A DNA stretch of 64,000 nucleotides from NCBI RefSeq assembly GCF_900110575.1, contig NZ_FOEF01000013.1:186001-250000 (forward strand), read 5' to 3'. This DNA is from Amycolatopsis saalfeldensis. GTDB taxonomy: Bacteria; Actinomycetota; Actinomycetes; Mycobacteriales; Pseudonocardiaceae. The notes below the pieces were generated by a model. The model saw nothing but the letters and a program-made list of their open reading frames with translations, did not search any database and had not been told where the DNA came from. Each line of letters opens with the position of its first letter. The stretch's first letter is position 1. The position numbers and the translations under genes are program-made. This document shows, piece after piece, positions 57,674-64,000 of the stretch.

Positions 57674-59314
57674 TCAGCCGACGTCGCGGCGGCGCCAGCC
57701 GGCCAGGCCCGCGGCGAGCGCGGCGGCGGCGACCACCAGCAGCCAGACCAACGGCGTCGCGGTGAACTCCTGGCCCGGCAGCTTCGGCGGGTGCTGGAAC
57801 GGCGAGACGTCCAGCACCGCCTGCGGCGCGTTCACTACCGGCCCGAACAGGCTGATCAGCAGCGCCAGCGCACCCACTGCCCAGGACGCGCCGGTGAACT
57901 TCGGCAGCAGCCCGAAGATCAGCGTGGCGAGCCCGATCACCACCCACGCGGCGGGCACCTGCACGAGGACCGCCAGCAACAGGTGGCCGACCGAGCCGCC
58001 GACGTCGCCGGCGCGCAAGCCGTTCGCCAGGCCGAGCAGGACGCCGCCGACCAGCACCAGCAATGCGGTGCCGAGGAAGGCGAACACCAGATGGCTCGCG
58101 GCCCAGCGCAGCCGGCCGACCCGCGTCGCGAGCAGCGGCTCCAGCCGGACGGCCGTCTCCTCGGTGCGCATCCGCAGCGTCGCCTGGATGCCGTAGAGCG
58201 AAGCCAGCATGGCGAACAGGCCGACCATGGTGCTGAGGAAGGCGTCGACGATCGCGCTGGTGCCGCCGAGGCGCGCGAAGATCTCCTTCGTCTGCTCGGT
58301 CCCGCCGACCAGCCCGCTGATGCCGCTGGCGATCGAGCCGAAGACCGCGCCGCCGACGGCGAGCCCGATCACCCAGCCGAGCAGCGGGCCGCGCTGCAGC
58401 CGCCAGGCCAGCGCGAACGGCGAACGCAGCGACGGCGCGGCTTCGGCCGGGCCGGGGCGCGGCGGGATCAGGCCGACGCCGAAGTCGCGGCGCGGCAACA
58501 GCGCGTAGCCCACCGCGCCGATCACCAGCGTCGCCGCGACCGGCAGCACGAGCACCCACCAGCGTTCGCCCGCGAACGGCCGCAGCTGCTGCGGCCAGCC
58601 GAGCGGCGAGAGCCAGGAAAGCCAGTGCGCGTCCGAGGTCGAGTCGCCCGCGCCGCGCAGCAGGAAGGCGACGCCGACCACGGCCGTCCCGATGCCGTTG
58701 GCGGTGCGCGAGTATTCGGCCAACTGCACGGCGACGGCGGCGACGGCCGTGAAGACCAACCCCGCCAACGCGATGCCGGCGCCGAAGGCCAGCGCGCCCG
58801 CGGCCGGCAGCTTCGCGCCGATCATCGTGACCACCTGGATCACGCCGATCAGCAGACTCGCCCCGGCCGAGACGGCGACCGCCGAGGTCAGCGCCGCGTA
58901 CCGACCGACCACAGTGGACGCGAGCAGCTCGGCGCGGCCGGAGTCCTCCTCCGCGCGGGTGTGCCGCGTGACCGTGAAGACCGCCATCAGCCCGATCAGC
59001 AGCGCGAGGAGCCCGCCCATCCGCCAGGCGATGAACCCGCCCGCGGTGCCGAGGTCGAACGCCGGGCCGTAGACCAGCGCGAACGAGGGGTTCGCGACGG
59101 CGCCGGCGGCGAGCGCGGCCCGGCTCGCGGCCGTCGGGTAGAACTGGGCGTACGTGCCCACGGTGCTCGCCGGCACGATGCTGAGCAGGACGATCCAGAT
59201 CGGCAGGATCACGCGGTCGCGCCGCAGCGCGAGGCGGGTGAGGTGCCAGGTGCCCACCAGCGAGTGGCCGCGCGCGGCGGCCGGCTGGTTCAGGTTGGCC
59301 AGGGTGGCGGTCAC
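57674..59314 (-). CDS. ABC transporter permease (polyketide/antibiotic exporter type)
   Basis: The protein has 546 residues with about 12 hydrophobic segments in two similar halves. Each half opens with a short cytoplasmic helix (LTRLALRRDRVILPIWIVLL and FALAWRLQRGPLLGWVIGLA). This is the single-chain permease of the tetronasin-type exporter family. Start ATG 59314 overlaps the ATPase stop by 4 nt, so both are made together. Confidence 0.92.
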   Translation of the reverse strand: MTATLANLNQPAAARGHSLVGTWHLTRLALRRDRVILPIWIVLLSIVPASTVGTYAQFYPTAASRAALAAGAVANPSFALVYGPAFDLGTAGGFIAWRMGGLLALLIGLMAVFTVTRHTRAEEDSGRAELLASTVVGRYAALTSAVAVSAGASLLIGVIQVVTMIGAKLPAAGALAFGAGIALAGLVFTAVAAVAVQLAEYSRTANGIGTAVVGVAFLLRGAGDSTSDAHWLSWLSPLGWPQQLRPFAGERWWVLVLPVAATLVIGAVGYALLPRRDFGVGLIPPRPGPAEAAPSLRSPFALAWRLQRGPLLGWVIGLAVGGAVFGSIASGISGLVGGTEQTKEIFARLGGTSAIVDAFLSTMVGLFAMLASLYGIQATLRMRTEETAVRLEPLLATRVGRLRWAASHLVFAFLGTALLVLVGGVLLGLANGLRAGDVGGSVGHLLLAVLVQVPAAWVVIGLATLIFGLLPKFTGASWAVGALALLISLFGPVVNAPQAVLDVSPFQHPPKLPGQEFTATPLVWLLVVAAAALAAGLAGWRRRDVG

Positions 59315-60213
59315 TTTCCCGCCTCAACGGTCGTTTCGGCGTAGTGGCGCAGGAAAAGCTCTTCGAGCGTCGGAGGCTGGCTCACCAGGCTCCGCACGCC
59401 GACGCTGGTCAGCTGGCGCAGCGCGTCGTCCAGCGAGCGCGTCTCGACGTCGAAGCGGACGCGGTTGCCGTCGACCTTGAGGTCGTGCACGTCGGCCAGC
59501 TTCGCCAGCCCGTTCGGCGGCCCGGCCAGCTCCGCGACGATGGACGTGCGGGTGAGGTGGCGCAGCTCGGCGAGCGTGCCGGACTCGACCGTGCGGCCGT
59601 TGCGGATGATGCTCACCTTGTCGCACAAGGCTTCCACCTCGGCGAGGATGTGGCTGGAGAGCAGCACGGTGCGCCCCTGCGCGCGATCTTCCTGGATCGC
59701 CTCCTGGAAGGTGGCCTCCATCAACGGGTCGAGGCCTGAGGTCGGCTCGTCGAGCAGCAGAAGGTCCACATTGGACGCCAGTGCGGCGACGATGGCGACC
59801 TTCTGCCGGTTGCCCTTCGAGTAGGTGCGGCCCTTCTTGCGCGGGTCGAGGTCGAACCGGTCGATGAGGTCCTTGCGGCGGCGCTGGTCGAGCCCGCCGC
59901 GCAGGCGGCCGAGCAGGTCGATCACCTCGCCGCCGGAGAGGTTGGGCCAGAGGCTGACGTCGCCGGGCACGTAGGCCAGCCGGCGGTGCAGGCTCGCGGC
60001 GTCCTGCCACGGGTCGCCGTCGAGCAGCCGGACCTCGCCGGCGTCGGCGTGCAGCAGCCCGAGCAGAACGCGGACGGTGGTGGACTTCCCGGCGCCGTTC
60101 GGGCCGAGGAAACCGTGTACTTCCCCCACGGGAACCTGGAGATCGAGGCCGTCGAGGGCCTGTGTCCGGCCGAACGACTTGCGCAGGCCGGCGATGGAGA
60201 TGGCGTTTCCCAT
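59311..60213 (-). CDS. ABC transporter ATP-binding protein
   Basis: The protein has 300 residues. It has Walker A GPNGAGKSTT, Q-loop in YVPGDVSLWPNLSGGE, signature replaced by YSKGNRQKVA (a form common in this family), Walker B LLLLDEPTSGLDP and H-loop LLSSHIL. It drives the permease encoded next. The start ATG 60213 faces the regulator gene at 60307, so the divergent 93 nt hold both promoters. Confidence 0.95.
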   Translation of the reverse strand: MGNAISIAGLRKSFGRTQALDGLDLQVPVGEVHGFLGPNGAGKSTTVRVLLGLLHADAGEVRLLDGDPWQDAASLHRRLAYVPGDVSLWPNLSGGEVIDLLGRLRGGLDQRRRKDLIDRFDLDPRKKGRTYSKGNRQKVAIVAALASNVDLLLLDEPTSGLDPLMEATFQEAIQEDRAQGRTVLLSSHILAEVEALCDKVSIIRNGRTVESGTLAELRHLTRTSIVAELAGPPNGLAKLADVHDLKVDGNRVRFDVETRSLDDALRQLTSVGVRSLVSQPPTLEELFLRHYAETTVEAGK

Positions 60214-60233
60214 GCGTCGGAAGCTACACTGAT

Positions 60234-60241
60234 TTCATGAA
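60234..60241. promoter_or_regulatory. Palindrome TTCATGAA in the AT-rich ABC exporter/regulator intergenic region
   Basis: TTCATGAA is followed by AGTTGTGAAGTTAAGAAAA in the AT-rich stretch at 60228-60262. It lies directly before the ABC ATPase start and 66 nt before the regulator ATG. It is a likely operator for the divergent MarR/GbsR-type protein. Confidence 0.4.
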
Positions 60242-60306
60242 GTTGTGAAGTTAAGAAAATGTCTGGATAGACTGATCTTGCTGTGGCGATAAGAGAGGAT
60301 GGCCGG

Positions 60307-60792
60307 ATGACGACGCCTGAGACGAACCGTGACGAGGACGCCGTCCGGCGGTACGTCGAGAGCCTGGGCCTGGTCCTGTCCCAGATCGGCATGCAGCGCA
60401 TGGCCGCCCGGGTCTTCGCGGCCCTGATGACCACCGATGAGGGCCAGCTGACCGCCTCCGACCTGGCCGCCCAGCTCTCGGTGAGCCCGGCGGCGATCTC
60501 CGGCGCGGTCCGCTACCTGGAACAGGTCGGCCTGGTGACGAAGGTCCGAGAACCAGGCGAGCGCCGCGACCACTACCGCCTGTACGACGACCTCTGGTAC
60601 GCCACGTTCCTCAAGCGCGACCGCTTCCTCCTGATGTGGCGCGACGCCGCGGAGGAGGGCATCGGCGCCCTCGGCGCGGACACCCCCGCGGGCAAACGCC
60701 TGGCCGAGATGCAGGACTTCCTGTCGTTCGCGCTGAAGGAGATCACCGGCCTGTACGACCGCTGGCATGCGGAGCGTCAGAAGGGGAAGTAG
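60307..60792 (+). CDS. MarR/GbsR-type transcriptional regulator of the exporter
   Basis: The protein has 161 residues. The winged HTH reads LTASDLAAQLSVSPAAISGA followed by VRYLEQVGLVTKV, with a GbsR-like N-terminus (RRYVESLGLVLSQIGMQRMA). ATG 60307 is preferred because GAGAGG lies 8 nt upstream; GTG 60283 is possible. Divergent regulators of this kind usually repress the adjoining exporter until its substrate is present. Confidence 0.9.
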   Translation: MTTPETNRDEDAVRRYVESLGLVLSQIGMQRMAARVFAALMTTDEGQLTASDLAAQLSVSPAAISGAVRYLEQVGLVTKVREPGERRDHYRLYDDLWYATFLKRDRFLLMWRDAAEEGIGALGADTPAGKRLAEMQDFLSFALKEITGLYDRWHAERQKGK

Positions 60793-61640
60793 GTCCCTGG
60801 GCGCGGCGCCTTCGCCCGGGCTTGGTTGACGTCCGCCCGATGCTGCCGAGGTTCGGCGACGTTGCCGGGGTTCGGTGATCGTCGCCCGGTGCCGCCGAGG
60901 CCCGGTGACGTTCACCGGGCGCTGCCCGGGCAGAGTGGCGTTCATTCGATGTTGTTGTGGCTCGGCAATCGCCGCTGCGCGCTGCGACCGCGCCGCGACC
61001 TCCCACAGGCAGGGCACGGGCTTCGCCGACACCCGCTTGGCCTCCCGCAAGGTCGCGACCTTCGCCCGACGCCGCGTGGGCCTAGTGTGGTTGGCGCCGG
61101 ACCTGCCTGAGGTCATGCCGTGCTCCGCCGAAGCCGCCGAAGCCGCCGAAGCCGCCGAAGCCGCCGAAGCCGCCGGAGCCGCCGGAGCCGCGAGGACTGC
61201 CGGAGTCGCCAGCTCGCTCGAGTTGCCGGGTCTGCCGGAGTCGCGGGGCCGCCGAAGCCTGCCGTGCCTGCCGAGTCTGCCGGAGGCGCCAGGCCCACCA
61301 GCTCGCTCGAGTCGTCGGGTCTGGCGCAGTCGCGGAAGCTGCCGAGGCCGCCAGCTTCCCCGGGTCGCCGGAGCCGCCGGGCCGCCAGCTTCCCCGAGTC
61401 GTCGGGTCTGCCGGAGCCGCGGAAGCTGCGGAAGCTGCGGAAGCCGCCAGCTTGCCCGAGTCGCCGGAGCCGCCGGGCCCGTCAGGTCTCTGCCAGGCGC
61501 ACCCGGATCAGCACCGGGCCAGGCCGCCTCCGCCCAGCGTGGTCACCCATCCCCGCGTCCACCAACCCCGCGCTCTCCCTCACCCCCAGTCTCTCTCACC
61601 CCCAACCGGCGGCAGCGCGAAAACCGCCCCCGCGAGCCCG
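60793..61640. repeat. Repeat-rich stretch of about 850 bp without a convincing gene
   Basis: Three repeat kinds lie here. Five degenerate units of about 30 bp run from 60831 to 60970, each starting GTYSCCSG or GTTCA and ending near GGCGAC or GTGAC. A 9-bp repeat CCGCCGAAG is present in about six copies at 61126-61190. Five imperfect units beginning CCAGCTYSC and containing GAGTCGTCGGGTCTGCCGG run from 61209 to 61480. Reading frames across it are low complexity and lack start sites, and I see no CDS. Confidence 0.7.
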
Positions 61641-61670
61641 GTTATCCACAATCGACCACCCCTGTGGACA
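61641..61670. other. Pair of opposed DnaA-box-like sites
   Basis: TTATCCACA at 61641-61649 is the classical DnaA box on the + strand, and TGTGGACAA at 61662-61670 is the actinobacterial box TTGTCCACA on the - strand, 12 bp apart. They lie between the repeat region and the SGNH hydrolase gene. Two strong boxes this close are unlikely by chance in GC-rich DNA. A DnaA-titration or control site is possible. Confidence 0.5.
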
Positions 61671-61721
61671 ACTCCGGCTGAGTGGCCGGAACCGTCCGGA
61701 CCCGCGGCTAGGGTCGATCAC

Positions 61722-62450
61722 ATGGCACTCCTTCCGTTTCTCCTGGCCGCGCCGCTGCTGGTGGTGCAGGCGGTGCGGGTCCGGCGCAGCACGCCCCGGC
61801 TGCCCGGGGCCGCCGGTCCCGTCGAGGGCGTTGTCGGGACCGGTGCCGTTCTCCGGCTCGCCGTGGTTGGTGAGTCCACGGTGGACGGGGTCGGCGCGGC
61901 GACCCACGAAGAGGCGCTCACCGGGCAGCTCGCGCGGCAGCTGGCCGGGCGGCTGGGCCGTCGGGTCCAGTGGCAGGCGCTCGGGCGCACGGGCGCGAAC
62001 GCGCGACTAGTCCGCCGTGACCTCGTCCCCCGGCTGAAACCCGCCGACCTCCTCGTGGTCGTCCTCGGCGTGAACGACACCATCGAGCTGCATTCCGCCA
62101 CCCGGTTCCGGCGGGATCTCCTGGAAGTCGTCGTCGAGGCGCGGCGGCGGGTCGGGCCGGTGCCCGTTCTCGTGGCCGGGGTGCCGCCGATGGCTCGGTT
62201 TCCCTCGCTGCCGCGGCCGTTGCGGGATTTGCTCGCCGCGCGTTCGGCAGCGCTGGACCGCGCGGCGGCCGAATTGGCGAGGCTGCCGGGCATCGGCTAC
62301 GTCGCGATGGACCCGGCCCTGCTGCACGAAGGGACCTTCGCCGCCGACCGGTTCCACCCCGGGCCGGTGGGCTACCGGGACTGGGCCGAGGCGCTGGTGA
62401 AGGTCGCGGAGGGTTTACCGACGGTCACAGATCGTCGGCATCTGCAGTAA
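61722..62450 (+). CDS. SGNH/GDSL-type hydrolase with N-terminal hydrophobic anchor
   Basis: The protein has 242 residues. A hydrophobic start (MALLPFLLAAPLLVVQAVRV) may anchor or export it. SGNH blocks follow: LAVVGEST with S52 (GES in place of GDS), the Gly and Asn blocks (GRTGANARL, LGVNDT) and the closing DRFHPG with catalytic Asp and His. It is an esterase or lipase acting on an unknown ester. ATG 61722 lies 52 nt after the DnaA-box pair. Confidence 0.88.
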   Translation: MALLPFLLAAPLLVVQAVRVRRSTPRLPGAAGPVEGVVGTGAVLRLAVVGESTVDGVGAATHEEALTGQLARQLAGRLGRRVQWQALGRTGANARLVRRDLVPRLKPADLLVVVLGVNDTIELHSATRFRRDLLEVVVEARRRVGPVPVLVAGVPPMARFPSLPRPLRDLLAARSAALDRAAAELARLPGIGYVAMDPALLHEGTFAADRFHPGPVGYRDWAEALVKVAEGLPTVTDRRHLQ

Positions 62451-62568
62451 TGCGCCACCCATCTGACCAGCGATTTCGAAAAGTTCCCGGAAAAAGGTTC
62501 CTCTCCGTGTATCTGGGTGCACCCTGAATGCGTCTTATGGAGCAGCCGAGGGACAAGGGGAAAGCACG

Positions 62569-62715
62569 ATGCCTACCGAAACGAACGAAGAGATCAAGCC
62601 GATCACCACCGTTCCGCCGGTTACCACTGGCGCGGCGCCGCACCTGGCCGAGGGGACCGGCGTCGAGCCGGACGGCAACCACGAGCCCATGGACGAGCCC
62701 GCGAAGGTCAAGTAG
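62569..62715 (+). CDS. 48-residue acidic peptide of unknown role upstream of an ECF-type sigma factor
   Basis: The 48 residues (MPTETNEEIKPITTVPPVTT and then an acidic, Pro-containing half ending DEPAKVK) have no signal peptide, helix or Cys. AAGGGG lies 6 nt before ATG 62569. Its acidic, Thr/Pro-rich leader-like character and the position before a sigma gene allow several ideas: a RiPP-like precursor, a regulator, or a small partner of the downstream system. It is too short for family assignment. Confidence 0.65.
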   Translation: MPTETNEEIKPITTVPPVTTGAAPHLAEGTGVEPDGNHEPMDEPAKVK

Positions 62716-62805
62716 CTCGGGGGAAGAAAGACGGGCGGTGTCCGGGAGCCGAGGGGGCTGCCGGACGCCGTCTGCCGGGTGGACTCGGGGGAGGAACCAC
62801 CCGGC

Positions 62806-62876
62806 CGGGCCTGCGGGGGGCAGGCCCGAAGTAGTGGGAGGGGACGTCGGCCGGCGCGGGCACACCGCGCCGGCCG
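62806..62876 (+). terminator. Two consecutive GC-rich hairpins between the 48-aa gene and the sigma gene
   Basis: CGGGCCTGC (62806-62814) pairs with GCAGGCCCG (62820-62828) around a G5 loop. CGGCCGGCGCG (62848-62858) pairs with CGCGCCGGCCG (62866-62876) around a 7-nt loop. There are no U-runs. They may terminate or attenuate transcription from the peptide gene into the sigma gene. The rest of the 295-nt gap shows nothing else I can name. Confidence 0.5.
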
Positions 62877-63010
62877 GTGGAAAACAGTCGAATCTATCGA
62901 TACGGGTAAGCGACCAGATGTATCTCAGCGCAACCTGCACGCTCCTTCCCCCTGAAGGGCCTGCGACACCACCGAGGACGTCAAGAGACTTCCGCCGCGA
63001 GACAGATACG

Positions 63011-63616
63011 GTGACCGACGTGCAAACCACCGAGGTAGACCCGCCATGGGAAGGCCTGACCGGCGCCGAGCTGCACGCTGCCTGCATGGAGGCGGCTCGA
63101 GCCGGTGACCGGCAGGCGATGGCGAAACTCGTCGACGAGCTGACGCCGCTCGTCTGGCACGTCGCGCGCGCGAACGGCCTCGACCGCCAGGTCGCCGAAG
63201 ACGTCGTGCAGACCGTGTGGCTCGCGCTGTTCAGCCAGCTGGACAAGCTGCGGGACCCGCGCGCGCTGGCCGCGTGGCTGATCACCACCACCCGCCGCGA
63301 GGCGACCCACCCGTTCGGCCGGCGGATCCAGCCTGTGCCGCTGAGCGACGAGGTCGCCGAGAACCTGCCGAGCACCCAACCCGCACCCGAGGAGGAAGCG
63401 ATCCGCGCCGACCGCGACCGTCGTGTCTGGCGCGCCTTCCTCCGGTTGCCCACCCGCTGTCAGGAGTTGCTCCGGCTGACCGTGCTGGCCGGCCGCGCCG
63501 AGTACCGCGCGGTCGCCGAAGCCATGCGCATGCCACGTGGCAGCGTCGGACCCACCAGGGGTCGTTGCCTCGATTCGATGCGCGACCTCCTCGCAGGTGA
63601 AGGGGGCGACCGATGA
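63011..63616 (+). CDS. ECF-like sigma-70 family factor
   Basis: The protein has 201 residues. Region 2 contains LVDELTPLVWHVARANGLDR then VAEDVVQTVWLALF and ARALAAWLITTTRREA-like text. Region 4 carries the HTH AEYRAVAEAMRMPRGSVGPT followed by RGRCLDSMRDLL. It is a short two-region sigma factor with an N-terminal extension of about 30 residues. GTG 63011 is the best start. It overlaps the next frame by 4 nt at the stop if ATG 63613 is used there. It probably controls a system lying right of the window. Confidence 0.88.
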   Translation: MTDVQTTEVDPPWEGLTGAELHAACMEAARAGDRQAMAKLVDELTPLVWHVARANGLDRQVAEDVVQTVWLALFSQLDKLRDPRALAAWLITTTRREATHPFGRRIQPVPLSDEVAENLPSTQPAPEEEAIRADRDRRVWRAFLRLPTRCQELLRLTVLAGRAEYRAVAEAMRMPRGSVGPTRGRCLDSMRDLLAGEGGDR

Positions 63617-63648
63617 ACGACATCGGTACGCCGGGAGGAGGCAGAGCG

Positions 63649-64000
63649 ATGCCGGACGATGAAACCCTGCTCGCGGACATCGATCGTTTCCTCGACGAGC
63701 TGGACCCGCCACCGGAAGACCTGGTGCAGCGGGTCCAATTCGCGCTGGAACTCGAGAACCTGGACGTCGAGGTCGCGCGCTGGGAGCGGCTCGACGAACT
63801 CGCCGGCGTTCGCAGCACGGCCACGGGCACGATCACCTTCACCGTCAGCGACCTGACGGTGATGATCAACCTGACCAAGATCGGCAAGACGCACCGGATC
63901 GACGGCTGGCTGGTGCCCGCCGGCGAGTACGAGGTGGAGGTGCGCGTGGCCGAGCAGGGCACGTTCGCCACCGTCGCCGACGAGGGCGGCCGGTTCGTGC
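63649..64000 (+). CDS. Unrecognised beta-rich protein coupled to the ECF-like sigma gene (cut by window edge)
   Basis: At least 117 residues are visible. An acidic helical start (ADIDRFLDELDPPPEDLVQR) leads into RWERLDELAGVRS. Beta strands follow (TITFTVSDLTVMINLTKIGK, then VPAGEYEVEVRVAEQG) like a small extracellular-type sandwich or carboxypeptidase-regulatory fold. GGAGGAGG lies before ATG 63649; ATG 63613 overlaps the sigma stop. No family is recognised. Coupling to the sigma gene suggests an anti-sigma or sensor partner, or the first structural gene of a system whose remainder is outside the window. Confidence 0.75.
   Translation, partial: MPDDETLLADIDRFLDELDPPPEDLVQRVQFALELENLDVEVARWERLDELAGVRSTATGTITFTVSDLTVMINLTKIGKTHRIDGWLVPAGEYEVEVRVAEQGTFATVADEGGRFV

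Noticed and set aside
61126..61190. CCGCCGAAG repeats as a CRISPR or regulatory array
   Set aside because: The unit is only 9 bp with no spacers; it is a simple tandem repeat.
61641..61670. Chromosomal replication origin
   Set aside because: Only two boxes, and no dnaA, dnaN, gyrB or AT-rich unwinding region nearby.
60875..61681. Possible genes of about 270-300 residues in the repeat-rich region
   Set aside because: All frames are low complexity, contain the short tandem repeats, and none has a ribosome site or domain.

Overview
The window is GC-rich DNA (third codon positions almost all G or C) from an actinobacterium. The gene content points to the family Pseudonocardiaceae, most likely an Amycolatopsis-like organism: a type VII secretion (ESX-like) locus, a WhiB regulator, a SigB/SigF-type sigma factor with anti-sigma partners, a deazaflavin (F420)-type enzyme and an actinobacterial-type (group 1h) NiFe hydrogenase. 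The genus is an inference from gene content, not from an alignment.

Positions 1-30655 form one large type VII secretion region. It holds the core membrane genes eccE (2188-3474), eccC (18906-22868), eccB (24777-26171) and eccD (26173-27549), the mycosin protease mycP (16429-17718), two adjacent WXG100 proteins (18078-18723), EspC-like and PPE/WXG-like secretion candidates, and an EccA-like AAA ATPase whose N-terminus is a beta-helix. Set among them are a two-component system, a block made of a FN3 protein, a MoxR ATPase, a DUF58 protein and a transglutaminase-fold protein, and a membrane-anchored pseudokinase with a very long Pro/Ala/Ser linker. Between 12288 and 16419 a substrate cassette (YbaB-like, EspC-like, WXG100-like effector, small partner) appears intact on the + strand and again, mirrored and damaged, on the - strand.

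Positions 30670-45570 carry a deazaflavin/hemerythrin fusion, hypF, and one long - strand hydrogenase operon. That operon reads SIS, HypC-like, SIS, small subunit, large subunit, NifU-like, DUF5947, DUF6084, an unrecognised 438-aa protein, maturation protease, a 35-aa membrane protein, then hypC, hypD, hypE, hypA and hypB. Its genes are mostly coupled by 1-8 nt overlaps and together encode an O2-tolerant-type uptake hydrogenase and its maturation machinery.

Positions 45798-60792 are ordinary chromosome: a SEL1-repeat protein, an HNH nuclease, a hydrolase, a secreted 3D-domain protein, a nitroreductase and aldo/keto reductase pair, a partner-switching cluster (two HATPase proteins, SigF-like sigma, WhiB, STAS), a TetR gene next to an MFS pump, and an ABC exporter with a divergent MarR/GbsR-type regulator. 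Positions 60793-61721 are a repeat-rich non-coding stretch ending in two DnaA-box-like sites. The right edge holds an SGNH hydrolase, a 48-aa peptide gene, an ECF-type sigma factor and the start of a coupled beta-rich protein that runs off the window.
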